Assembly: GCA_003612405.1 (NCBI GenBank)
Contig: RAYR01000009.1
Coordinates: 124,001 to 188,000, forward strand
DNA length: 64,000 nucleotides
Direction of reading: 5' to 3'
Origin: a bacterium 0.1xD8-71
GTDB taxonomy: Bacteria; Bacillota; Clostridia; Lachnospirales; Lachnospiraceae
Made by a program: the position numbers and the translations under genes. A model generated the notes under the pieces. It did no database searches, had not been told where the DNA came from, and worked only from the letters and a program-made list of their open reading frames with translations. Shown here one piece after another: positions 25,942-34,119 of the stretch (position 1 is the first letter of the stretch; every line of letters starts with the position of its first letter).

Positions 25942-25994
25942 TTGAAAAAATATTATTAATAGCATATTATATTATAAATGATATTATTAATATC
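25942..25994 (+). promoter_or_regulatory. promoter with paired 11-bp repeats, likely XRE operator
   Basis: TTGAAA (25942-25947), 17 bases, TATTAT (25965-25970) form the promoter of the secreted-protein gene. The 11-base word ATATTATTAAT occurs twice, at 25950-25960 inside the spacer and at 25981-25991 near the transcription start, 31 bases (three helical turns) apart. The second copy sits in a palindrome (GATATT-ATT-AATATC, 25980-25994). This is the expected layout of a two-site operator for the divergent XRE regulator. Confidence 0.65.
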
Positions 25995-26025
25995 ATAATA
26001 AATCATCATACGAGGAGGAAATACG

Positions 26026-26715
26026 ATGAAAGCAAATTTAGCAAAAAGAGTTATGACATGTGCTCTGGCTGGTGCGCTTGTGGTCGGTTCATCTATGAGT
26101 GCATTTGCATCTGGCGGGCCATCCAGTGGAGGATCTGGGTCCAGTAATTCTAGCAGCGGCAAATCCAAGGAAGAGGTTGTGCAAACAGTTGTACAGGAAA
26201 CTTCCGGCGGTGAAGTATCTACCGTAGCAGAGGTTCCCAATACCAGTGCTGTGGCCGGTGTTAAGTCTTCACTGGCAGGGGTATATCTTGCAACCGGTGT
26301 CAATGGTACAGCAATTACCACACCACTTACGACAATTGCAGACAGCTATGCACTGGCAGCTGGCGAAAGGCCCTATGTGAGAGTCTATAATTTTGACGGC
26401 AAAAAGAGCACAGCAGCGCAGGTGGTAATTGACAGCGCCGCGGCAGCACTTGGCGCATCAGTAGGTCCGGTGATCAATTTTGAACTGGGTAAGATATCCG
26501 GCGGTCAGTTTAGTCTGCTTCCGGCTGAAGGCGCAGCAGTTCATGTAAAACTTGGTATTCCGAAATCTTTTGCACAGGCTGACAAGACATTTGCAATAAT
26601 CTGTGTACGTCCCGGCGGAGCTGTGACAGTCTTAGAGGATATTGATACAGATCCTAATACCATCACCTTTGCTACCACAGCAGGTCAGGGTGCATATGCT
26701 ATTGTTAAGTATTAA
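26026..26715 (+). CDS. secreted Ser/Gly-rich protein of unknown function
   Basis: A 229-residue exported protein. The signal peptide (KANLAKRVMTCALAGALVVG) cleaves near SAFAS-GG. A Ser/Gly/Asn-rich linker (about 30-50) precedes a Thr/Val/Ala-rich region. From about residue 80 a beta-sandwich-like domain begins (GERPYVRVYNFDGKKS, GASVGPVINFELGKISGGQF, FAIICVRPGGAVTVLED). No catalytic motif, sortase signal or lipobox is seen. The strong AGGAGG site and dedicated promoter with operator repeats suggest high, regulated expression under the adjacent XRE protein. I do not recognise the family. Confidence 0.75.
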   Translation: MKANLAKRVMTCALAGALVVGSSMSAFASGGPSSGGSGSSNSSSGKSKEEVVQTVVQETSGGEVSTVAEVPNTSAVAGVKSSLAGVYLATGVNGTAITTPLTTIADSYALAAGERPYVRVYNFDGKKSTAAQVVIDSAAAALGASVGPVINFELGKISGGQFSLLPAEGAAVHVKLGIPKSFAQADKTFAIICVRPGGAVTVLEDIDTDPNTITFATTAGQGAYAIVKY

Positions 26716-26748
26716 TTTGTAAGAGCGGAATTTTTTATGCATAGATAC

Positions 26749-26773
26749 TTGGAAGGGAGAGCTTCCCTTCCAA
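26749..26773 (+). terminator. hairpin between secreted protein and glycosyltransferase genes
   Basis: TTGGAAGGGA (26749-26758) and TCCCTTCCAA (26764-26773) form a perfect 10-bp stem with a 5-base loop. There is no T-run after it, so it may be a weak terminator or mRNA stabiliser. It overlaps the longest possible frame of the next gene, supporting a start downstream of it. Confidence 0.55.
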
Positions 26774-26814
26774 TATTTATGTGTGGTAACAGGATACAGT
26801 CGGAGGAAAGGTGT

Positions 26815-28518
26815 TTGAAGGAAAAGAGGGATATCGTTTATTTTGGCCTGTATGTGTTACTTATAGTAGGATTTTATGAATATGGCATACAGAAAATTTA
26901 TGGATTCTCTATTCTGGGAGATGAATTTGGCTACTGGGCCAATGCCGCTGTTCTTGCAGGGTATGACTGGAGTAGCTGTGCACAGGCTTCCGCCTATTAT
27001 TCATATGGGTATGGAATCCTTCTGGCGATACCGCTTGTCTTGTGCAAAACACCTCTTTCAGCTTACCGGATGGCAGTGGGCATGAACGCCCTGTTTTTAT
27101 GTGGGGCTTTTTGGTTTCTGCAAAAGATATTGCAGGGATTGTTTACGCATAGTGATCGTGACAGAAGAGTATTCAGTCTTTTGGCGGCGGCTTTTTATCC
27201 CGTATCTTTATATTATATGAAAATGACACTGACAGAGACACTGCTTTTCTTTTTATATTGTTGTGTCTGTTATCTGATGCAGCAATTCTTAAAAGAGGGC
27301 AGAAGGAGAGACCTTTTCGGGCTGATGGCGGTGCTGGTCTACTTGTTTTTTGTACATATGCGTACTGTTGGTATCCTGACAGCCTGTGTTGTGATTCTGG
27401 TGATGCATGGAAGAAAGAGGAAGGACCAACGGCGGACTATATTGGCCGGTGCGGCGGTGTTTTTGCTCTTTTTTCTGGCAGGCATGTTTTTGAAAGTCAC
27501 CTTTAATCAGGCAGTCTATGGAACGGCGGAGGCTGCCCTGCAGGATGTCAATGATATCGGCGGGCAGGCGGGCAGGCTTTCAGAGCTGCTTTCGTGGGGA
27601 GGGCTTTGGCATCTGGCGGTCAGTTGTGTCGGAAAGCTGTTTTATATCGGTATGGCTTCTTTCGGGACCGTATATTTTGCGGTGGGCTATTGTATCAGGC
27701 ATATCCGGGAAAGGATTAGTCAGTTTTTGTTATTGTCTTTGTTGGGGCAGTTTGGCATTTCAGCTGTCTTTATGACGCGTTCCGGAAGAATTGACGGTGT
27801 GATTTATGGGAGATATAACGATTTTTTAATGCCGGTCTATATCGGAATCGGACTGCTTGCCATGTTTTCCTGTAAGCATATGATTATAAAAGTATTTACA
27901 TGCATTGTGTCTCATGGCTGTATGGCACCGTTTCTTTTATGGTATGTGGAGCAGAAAAACTTAAATGATTTCAAAGGGTATTTTGCAGCCGGTATCGGGT
28001 ATACCTTTACTTTGACGCAGGGTGATAGGATAGATGATTTCAGGCCGGAACTGCTGGAAGCGTATCTGGTGTGTACCCTGTTGGCTGTGTTGCTTGCGGC
28101 CTGTGTCTGTGTGGCGCGGCGGTTTGATCGTCTTGTCTGGATTCTGTCGGTCTTTGTGTGTGTGGAGATATATGGAGCCATGGTGATCAACAAGAATTAT
28201 ACGTATTGGTTTAATGATGTGAATCTGGAATGTATGGGTGTGATCACTTATCTGGAGGAGCATGAAAGACCACAGATAGTTTATCTTGACTGCGGCGGGT
28301 TTTTGTATGAGGATCTGGTACAGTTCTATCTTCCGGAGCAAAAGATAGAGATTGTGGGATTATCTGAGATAGAAGTGGGTATAAGGGAAAGGGATTTTGG
28401 AACAGGATATGTGCTTGTGGAGCAGAATTATCCATATTTGGAGGAAATGAGAACATTGGCCAAGCCTGTGGCGGAAGGTGCCAATCTGGTTCTGTTTACG
28501 ATAGAGACACTGAAGTGA
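26815..28518 (+). CDS. GT-C fold membrane glycosyltransferase
   Basis: A 567-residue polytopic protein with about eleven to twelve membrane segments and an acidic first outer loop, ILGDEFGYWANAA. This loop carries the catalytic-type Asp-Glu pair of GT-C enzymes (ArnT/PMT-like), which transfer sugars from polyprenyl phosphates on the outer face of the membrane. A periplasmic-side tail (NLECMGVITYLEEHERPQIVYLDCGG) follows the last helix. I choose TTG 26815 because GGAGG lies 8 bases upstream and a hairpin occupies the region of the earlier in-frame ATG at 26737. It is 18 bases before a GT2 gene likely to make its lipid-linked donor. Confidence 0.78.
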   Translation: MKEKRDIVYFGLYVLLIVGFYEYGIQKIYGFSILGDEFGYWANAAVLAGYDWSSCAQASAYYSYGYGILLAIPLVLCKTPLSAYRMAVGMNALFLCGAFWFLQKILQGLFTHSDRDRRVFSLLAAAFYPVSLYYMKMTLTETLLFFLYCCVCYLMQQFLKEGRRRDLFGLMAVLVYLFFVHMRTVGILTACVVILVMHGRKRKDQRRTILAGAAVFLLFFLAGMFLKVTFNQAVYGTAEAALQDVNDIGGQAGRLSELLSWGGLWHLAVSCVGKLFYIGMASFGTVYFAVGYCIRHIRERISQFLLLSLLGQFGISAVFMTRSGRIDGVIYGRYNDFLMPVYIGIGLLAMFSCKHMIIKVFTCIVSHGCMAPFLLWYVEQKNLNDFKGYFAAGIGYTFTLTQGDRIDDFRPELLEAYLVCTLLAVLLAACVCVARRFDRLVWILSVFVCVEIYGAMVINKNYTYWFNDVNLECMGVITYLEEHERPQIVYLDCGGFLYEDLVQFYLPEQKIEIVGLSEIEVGIRERDFGTGYVLVEQNYPYLEEMRTLAKPVAEGANLVLFTIETLK

Positions 28519-28536
28519 CGGGAAGGATGACAGGAC

Positions 28537-29493
28537 ATGAAATTAATCATTCAGATTCCATGTTATAATGAAGAAGAGACATTGGAGATTGCTTTAAATG
28601 ACCTGCCCAGACAGTTGGAGGGGATTGATGAGATAGAGTATCTGATCATCAATGACGGCAGTCATGACCGTACGGTGGAGGTAGCCAGAAAATGGGGCGT
28701 GCATCATGTGGTTAATTTTAACCAGAACAGAGGGCTGGCCAAGGGATTTATGGCGGGACTGGACGGTTGTCTTCGCAATGGGGCAGACATCATCGTCAAT
28801 ACGGATGCAGATAACCAGTATTGCGCGCAGGATATTGCGGCATTGATTGCACCCATTCTGGAAGGCAGGGCGGATATGGTGATTGGAGAACGGCCCATTG
28901 ACCAGACGGAGCATTTTTCCTATCTCAAGAAGAAATTACAGCACTTTGGAAGCTGGGTGGTGCGCAAAGCCTCTAATACGGACATTCCGGATGCACCCAG
29001 CGGATTCCGGGCATTGAGCCGGGAGGCGGCGATGCATATTAATGTGGTGAACGATTATACCTATACGCTGGAGACGATCGTGCAGGCGGGCAGACAGAGA
29101 ATACCGATTACCAGTGTGCCTGTACGGACCAATGAGGAACTGCGGCCTTCCCGCCTTTTTAGCAGTATCTGGGGATATGTGAAGCGGTCCATGCTGACAA
29201 TCATCCGGGCTTATGCGATGTATAAACCGCTTAAATGTTTTACGTACATAGCCTGTATTCCCACACTGATCGGGTTGGGATATATCTTTCGTTTCCTGCT
29301 CTATTATCTGATGGGGACAAGCGGCGGGCATGTGCAGTCTCTGATTTTAGGATGTACGCTTTTGATTATGGGATTTCTGACCTTTATGATCGGTATTGTT
29401 TCCGATGTGATTGCGGCCAATCGTAAGATTCTGGAGGATACCCAGTATCATGCCCGGAAGCTGGAGTATGAAATAAACCGGCCAAAGAAGTAA
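28537..29493 (+). CDS. GT2 glycosyltransferase, polyprenyl-phosphate sugar synthase type
   Basis: A 318-residue family 2 glycosyltransferase. The N-terminal Rossmann-like part starts IIQIPCYNEEETLEIALNDL. IINDGSHDRT supplies the first nucleotide-binding aspartates and NTDADNQY is the DXD-type metal motif. SGFRALSREAA and the ETIVQ segment form the acceptor side. Two C-terminal membrane helices (YIACIPTLIGLGYIFRFLLY and LILGCTLLIMGFLTFMIGIV) anchor it, as in dolichol- or undecaprenyl-phosphate sugar synthases. It probably makes the lipid-linked sugar used by the upstream GT-C enzyme. The final acceptor is unknown. Confidence 0.87.
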   Translation: MKLIIQIPCYNEEETLEIALNDLPRQLEGIDEIEYLIINDGSHDRTVEVARKWGVHHVVNFNQNRGLAKGFMAGLDGCLRNGADIIVNTDADNQYCAQDIAALIAPILEGRADMVIGERPIDQTEHFSYLKKKLQHFGSWVVRKASNTDIPDAPSGFRALSREAAMHINVVNDYTYTLETIVQAGRQRIPITSVPVRTNEELRPSRLFSSIWGYVKRSMLTIIRAYAMYKPLKCFTYIACIPTLIGLGYIFRFLLYYLMGTSGGHVQSLILGCTLLIMGFLTFMIGIVSDVIAANRKILEDTQYHARKLEYEINRPKK

Positions 29494-29521
29494 ACGGTAT
29501 ATGTATGAAGTACTATAAATT

Positions 29522-29586
29522 ACCCTCTGAAAATGTTACAATATCTATGGAAATAGGATAATGCAACATTTTTTGAGGGTGTTTTT
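29522..29586 (+). promoter_or_regulatory. hairpin covering the recJ ribosome binding site
   Basis: ACCCTCTGAAAATGTT (29522-29537) pairs with AACATTTTTTGAGGGT (29565-29580) apart from one mismatch and one G-T pair. GTTTTT follows, then the recJ ATG at 29587. As DNA it looks like a terminator for the glycosyltransferase genes, but the GAGGGTG at its end is also the only ribosome binding site for recJ, so the structure could hide the start of translation. Confidence 0.6.
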
Positions 29587-31383
29587 ATGAGTAAATGGAT
29601 GGTATCAGCCAAGAAGGCTGATTTTAACAAGATAGCACAGAGGTTTGGGATTGATCCTGTCATTGCAAGGATTATACGGAACAGAGATATTATAGGAGAG
29701 GAGCAGATTGAGAGGTTCCTTCACGGTACACTGCAAGACCTGCATGATCCGGAAGCGTTAAAAGATGCGGGGAAAGCGGCGGATATTCTGTGTGAGAAGA
29801 CAAGAGCAGGTCTGCCAGTCCGGGTGATCGGGGATTATGATATCGATGGTGTCTGTTCTACCTATATTTTGGTCAGTTGTCTGGAACGGTGCGGTGCGGT
29901 GGTGGATGCGGTGATTCCCCATCGGATTCAGGACGGTTATGGCCTGAACGACAGGCTGATCGAGGAGGCCCATGAGGCAGGAATTGACACGGTATTGACC
30001 TGTGATAACGGCATTGCGGCCGCGGGGCAGATTGCCTATGCCAAGGAGCTTGGCATGACTGTGGTGGTGACAGACCATCATGAGGTGCCTTATGACCAGG
30101 GGGAGGACGGCAGCAGGATAGAGCATCCTCCGGCGGCGGATGCAGTAGTGGACCCGAAACAGAGTGACTGTCCTTATCCTTATAAGGGGATCTGCGGTGC
30201 GGTGGTGGCTTACAAGCTGATGCAGATTTACCTGATGCAGATGGCGCATCAGTCTGCGGATAAAGCCCTGCTGGGAGATATGGAAGAGATTTTGCAGGAA
30301 CTGCTTGCCTTCGCTGCATTTGCCACGGTGGGAGATGTGATGGAGCTGACAGATGAGAACAGGATTATTGTCAAATATGGATTGCGGCAGATTGAGTGTT
30401 CTCATAATCATGGACTGCGGGCGCTGACTGTGGTAAATGATTTGCAGGATAAGCCTCTTTCTGTGTATCATATCGGTTTTGTCTTAGGTCCCTGTCTTAA
30501 TGCCACAGGGCGCCTGGATACAGCCAGCCGGGCACTGGCGATGTTCCGCACCAAGGATCGGGCGGAGGCGATTGCTATTGCAGGAGAATTGAAGGAATTA
30601 AACGACAGCAGGAAGGGGATGACTCTGCAAGGAACCGGTCAGGCGGAGGAGATGATCGAGCGTACGGATCTGAAAGATGATAAGGTGCTGGTGGTTTATC
30701 TGCCGGACTGTCATGAGAGCCTGGCGGGTATCATTGCCGGGCGTATTCGGGAACGCTATCATAAACCGGCTTTTGTGCTGACCAGAACACAGGAGGGGGT
30801 GAAGGGATCGGGCCGGTCAATCGATGCCTACCATATGTATGACAAGATGAGTGAGTGCAAGGAATTGTATACCAAGTACGGCGGGCACAAACTGGCTGCA
30901 GGCGTGTCCATGCCGGAGGAGAATGTAGAGTTGTTTCGCAGATACCTGAACGAGCATTGCGGATTGACGGCGGAAGATTTTGTGGACACGGTGCATATTG
31001 ATGTGCCAATGCCCATGTCCTATGTGACGACAGATTTTATCAGACAGCTTGCGGTGTTGGAACCCTTTGGCAACGGCAATCCCAAACCTGTTTTTGCCCA
31101 GAAAAAGGTGAGGGTACTAAGGGGAAATATCCTGGGGAAGAATAGAAATGTGGGCAAATACCGGATAGAAGATGAAAACGGGGGCCGCTATGATATGATG
31201 TATTTTGCAGATCTGGAAAGATGGCACGGTTTCCTTACGGAAAATTTTGGCGCAGCGGAAGTTGACAGACTTTATAAAGAAGGCAGTGACACAATCTGCA
31301 TCAGTGTTGTGTATTACCCGGATATTAATGTGTACAGGGGACAGGAAGAATTGCAGATGGTCATGCAGGATTATTGTATGTAA
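29587..31383 (+). CDS. recJ: single-stranded-DNA-specific exonuclease RecJ
   Basis: A 598-residue DHH-family 5'-to-3' exonuclease that trims single-stranded DNA in recombination and mismatch or base-excision repair. The manganese motifs are visible: DYDIDGVCSTY, TCDNG, VTDHHEVP and GDVMELTDENR. The DHHA1 domain carries GSGRSIDAYHMYDK and YGGHKLAAGVS, and a C-terminal OB-type domain follows (LEPFGNGNPKPVF). Length is usual for Firmicutes RecJ. Its start directly follows a T-run and hairpin. The downstream kinase gene begins 40 bases later. Confidence 0.93.
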   Translation: MSKWMVSAKKADFNKIAQRFGIDPVIARIIRNRDIIGEEQIERFLHGTLQDLHDPEALKDAGKAADILCEKTRAGLPVRVIGDYDIDGVCSTYILVSCLERCGAVVDAVIPHRIQDGYGLNDRLIEEAHEAGIDTVLTCDNGIAAAGQIAYAKELGMTVVVTDHHEVPYDQGEDGSRIEHPPAADAVVDPKQSDCPYPYKGICGAVVAYKLMQIYLMQMAHQSADKALLGDMEEILQELLAFAAFATVGDVMELTDENRIIVKYGLRQIECSHNHGLRALTVVNDLQDKPLSVYHIGFVLGPCLNATGRLDTASRALAMFRTKDRAEAIAIAGELKELNDSRKGMTLQGTGQAEEMIERTDLKDDKVLVVYLPDCHESLAGIIAGRIRERYHKPAFVLTRTQEGVKGSGRSIDAYHMYDKMSECKELYTKYGGHKLAAGVSMPEENVELFRRYLNEHCGLTAEDFVDTVHIDVPMPMSYVTTDFIRQLAVLEPFGNGNPKPVFAQKKVRVLRGNILGKNRNVGKYRIEDENGGRYDMMYFADLERWHGFLTENFGAAEVDRLYKEGSDTICISVVYYPDINVYRGQEELQMVMQDYCM

Positions 31384-31423
31384 GCAGAATGGATATCCAG
31401 AGGGTATCCGAAAGGGGAAGGAT

Positions 31424-32362
31424 ATGGATAAAATATTGACAGTAACGCTGAATCCGGCGGTAGATAAGACTTATACGACCAAATGTCTTGTAGCAGGACA
31501 GGTAAACAGGATGCGTACCGTATTGAACATAGCGGGGGGCAAAGGCGTTAATGTGACAAAGATTCTCAGACAGTATGGATACGGGGTAATGGCAACAGGC
31601 CTACTGGGCGGTCATACGGGACGCTTTATCGAGGAAGAACTTCTGCGCCGGGGTGCGGAGTGTGGATTTGTACAGGTGAGCGGGGAGACACGCTGTAATA
31701 TGAATATTCTGGCGGATGACGGCGGCGTGACGGAGATTTTGGAATCAGGGCCTCAGATTTCCGAACAGGAGCAGGCTCTTTTTCTGGAACGGTATGAAGC
31801 GTTGTTAACGGGATGTAAGCTGGCAGCCATATCCGGTTCCATAGCGCGGGGCATGGCGGATGATATCTATGAGCGTCTTATTGTCATGGCCAAGGATAAG
31901 AAGGTGCCGGTATATTTGGATTCCAGTGGGGAGAGCATGCGCAAAGGGCTGCCGGCAAAGCCATATTTTATAAAACCCAACTGGAAAGAACTGGAGTATC
32001 TGGCAGGACATCCGATTGCAGACAGGGAGGGAATCATTGCGGCGGCCCGTCATCTGCGGGAGGAAGGGATTGCCAAGGTTGTGGTATCCATGGGAAGCGA
32101 AGGACTGCTCAGTGTGACAGACAGAGGGGTGCTGTTTGCCAGGGCCAGGGGCATTGAGGCGGTCAATACAGTGGGAAGCGGGGACAGTGTGGTGGCATCT
32201 TATGCCATGTCGGCTGTGCTTGGCGAGTCCGATGAGGAAGCGATTCTGCGTGCCTGCGCGATATCCGCAGCCAATGTAACTACTTTGGAGAGCGCCTGTA
32301 TTCCGGTGGAAACCGCAGAGCAGCTGATGAATAAGATGGTAGTGGAGAAGATTTCCGGATGA
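31424..32362 (+). CDS. 1-phosphofructokinase-family (PfkB) sugar phosphate kinase
   Basis: A 312-residue PfkB-superfamily kinase. TVTLNPAVDKTY and the AGGKGVNVTKIL segment are hallmarks of the 1-phosphofructokinase / tagatose-6-phosphate kinase group. KPNWKELEYLAG and the NTVGSGDSVVASYA anion hole with the catalytic aspartate are intact. It phosphorylates a ketohexose phosphate to the bisphosphate. Neither a fructose PTS transporter nor a tagatose aldolase is beside it, so the exact sugar is open. I start at ATG 31424 behind AAAGGGGAAGG; the longer in-frame extension overlaps recJ and is noncoding in character. Confidence 0.88.
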   Translation: MDKILTVTLNPAVDKTYTTKCLVAGQVNRMRTVLNIAGGKGVNVTKILRQYGYGVMATGLLGGHTGRFIEEELLRRGAECGFVQVSGETRCNMNILADDGGVTEILESGPQISEQEQALFLERYEALLTGCKLAAISGSIARGMADDIYERLIVMAKDKKVPVYLDSSGESMRKGLPAKPYFIKPNWKELEYLAGHPIADREGIIAAARHLREEGIAKVVVSMGSEGLLSVTDRGVLFARARGIEAVNTVGSGDSVVASYAMSAVLGESDEEAILRACAISAANVTTLESACIPVETAEQLMNKMVVEKISG

Positions 32363-32397
32363 ACGAAAAAACCTGGGATATTCCCAGGCTTTTTCGT
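32363..32397 (+). terminator. intrinsic terminator after the PfkB kinase gene
   Basis: CCTGGGA (32372-32378) and TCCCAGG (32382-32388) with a 3-base loop, extended by flanking ACGAAAAA/TTTTTCGT. It is T-rich on both strands. Confidence 0.9.
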
Positions 32398-32566
32398 AGT
32401 TTTCTTATGAGGGGGAGATAGTGAATTCATCAACTATCTTGATTATTATCATAAAGCTCAATTGTGTCCAAAATGTGTTTAGATTGTTATAAAAAAATAA
32501 AAAAACATTAAGAAAACTTAAAGAGATTATGAAAAAACAAGCTGATGCGGGAAATGGCGGCATAAG

Positions 32567-32595
32567 TTGAAAAGATAAAGGTTTCGTGCTATCTT
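32567..32595 (+). promoter_or_regulatory. promoter of the murE-to-fmt group
   Basis: TTGAAA (32567-32572), 17 bases, TATCTT (32590-32595), 32 bases before murE, which has a good AAGGAG site. The rest of the AT-rich 32398-32566 interval shows nothing else I can support. Confidence 0.65.
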
Positions 32596-32627
32596 AATCT
32601 ATGAGGATTTGATAAAGGAGAAAATGT

Positions 32628-34100
32628 ATGGCGGTATTGAGAAAGTTACTGGAAAAGATTACTTATGAGTGTGTATGTGGTACTTTGGACAGGGATGTCA
32701 CGGATATTATCTATGATTCCCGCAAGGTAGTGCCGAGCTGCATGTTTGTCTGTATTCCGGGGGCTAAAATAGATGGTCATATTTATGTAGAGGATGCGGT
32801 AAAGGCCGGTGCCGCAGCGCTTCTTGTGGAGCAGCAGGTGGAGCTTCCCGAAAATGCGGATGTGACGGTAGTCCGGGTGGAGGATACCCGTTATGCCATG
32901 GCGTTTATCTCGGCGGCCTATTTCGACTATCCGGCACAGAAGATGAAGATTATCGGCATTACAGGGACGAAAGGAAAGACCACAACCACCTATCTGGTCA
33001 AATCTATCCTGGAGCAGGCGGGCAGGCATGTAGGGTTGATCGGTACCATAGAAACCATTATCGGGGATACCCATATTCATGCGGAGAACACCACACCGCA
33101 GTCTTATCTGATCCAGAAGTATTTCAGACAGATGGCGGATGAGGGCTGCGATACAGTGGTAATGGAGGTGTCTTCCCAGGGGCTTATGCTGCACAGAACC
33201 CAGGGGTTTGTATTTGATTTTGGTATTTTTACAAATCTTGAGCCGGATCATATCGGTGAAAATGAACATAAGGATTTTGCAGATTATATGCGTTGCAAGG
33301 GCCTGCTTTTTCAACAGTGCAGGATTGGCATTGTCAATCAGGATGACGAACACTGGGAGGCAGTTACCAGGGGACATACCTGCGAGATAGAAACTTACGG
33401 CATTGACAGCCGGGCGGATTTCAGGGCGGAGAATATCAGCTTCTTAAATAAGGCAGGGCAGCTTGGGATGCGTTTTGATGTGAAAGGACTGATGGATTTT
33501 CCGGTGGAGATTGCATCTCCCGGTAAGTTTAATGTCTATAATGCACTCACGGCGATTGCCATCTGCCGGCATTTTGGGGTGCGGGAAGAGAATATCAAGG
33601 CAGCCCTTCTTCAGGCGAAAGTCAAGGGCAGGACAGAAATGGTCAAGGTTTCGGACGACTTTACGTTGATGATTGACTATGCCCATAATGCCATGGCTTT
33701 AAAGAGTCTTCTCGGTACGCTGCGGGCCTATCAGCCTCACCGGCTGGTCTGTCTGTTTGGATGCGGCGGCAACCGGGCAAAGTCAAGACGCTATGAGATG
33801 GGAGAGGTCAGCGGCAATATGGCGGATCTGACCATTATTACCTCTGATAATCCGCGATGCGAGCAGCCGCAGGACATTATTGACGATATCAAGATCGGGA
33901 TTGGCAGGACCAAAGGAAACTATGTGGAGATCTGTGATCGAAAAGAAGCCATTGCCTATGCGATAGATCATGGGGAGCCGGGGGATATTATTGTGCTGGC
34001 CGGTAAAGGGCATGAGGATTACCAGGAAATTAACGGCGTAAAATACCCTATGGATGAAAGAGTGCTGATTCGGGAGATTCTGGAGGAGCGCCAAAAGTAA
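32628..34100 (+). CDS. murE: UDP-N-acetylmuramoyl-tripeptide synthetase, meso-DAP type
   Basis: A 490-residue Mur ligase that adds the third residue of the peptidoglycan stem peptide. The ATP loop GITGTKGKTTTT is near residues 109-120. NTTPQSYLIQK and the VMEVSSQGL segment bind the UDP-MurNAc-dipeptide, and IDYAHN and FGCGGNRAKSRR follow. The selectivity motif reads SDNPRCEQP. DNPR is the signature for meso-diaminopimelate, while lysine enzymes differ here. The cell wall should therefore be of DAP type, as in Clostridia. The next gene, priA, follows after 19 bases. Confidence 0.93.
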   Translation: MAVLRKLLEKITYECVCGTLDRDVTDIIYDSRKVVPSCMFVCIPGAKIDGHIYVEDAVKAGAAALLVEQQVELPENADVTVVRVEDTRYAMAFISAAYFDYPAQKMKIIGITGTKGKTTTTYLVKSILEQAGRHVGLIGTIETIIGDTHIHAENTTPQSYLIQKYFRQMADEGCDTVVMEVSSQGLMLHRTQGFVFDFGIFTNLEPDHIGENEHKDFADYMRCKGLLFQQCRIGIVNQDDEHWEAVTRGHTCEIETYGIDSRADFRAENISFLNKAGQLGMRFDVKGLMDFPVEIASPGKFNVYNALTAIAICRHFGVREENIKAALLQAKVKGRTEMVKVSDDFTLMIDYAHNAMALKSLLGTLRAYQPHRLVCLFGCGGNRAKSRRYEMGEVSGNMADLTIITSDNPRCEQPQDIIDDIKIGIGRTKGNYVEICDRKEAIAYAIDHGEPGDIIVLAGKGHEDYQEINGVKYPMDERVLIREILEERQK

Positions 34101-34119
34101 GCGGAGGAGATGCGGTTTC

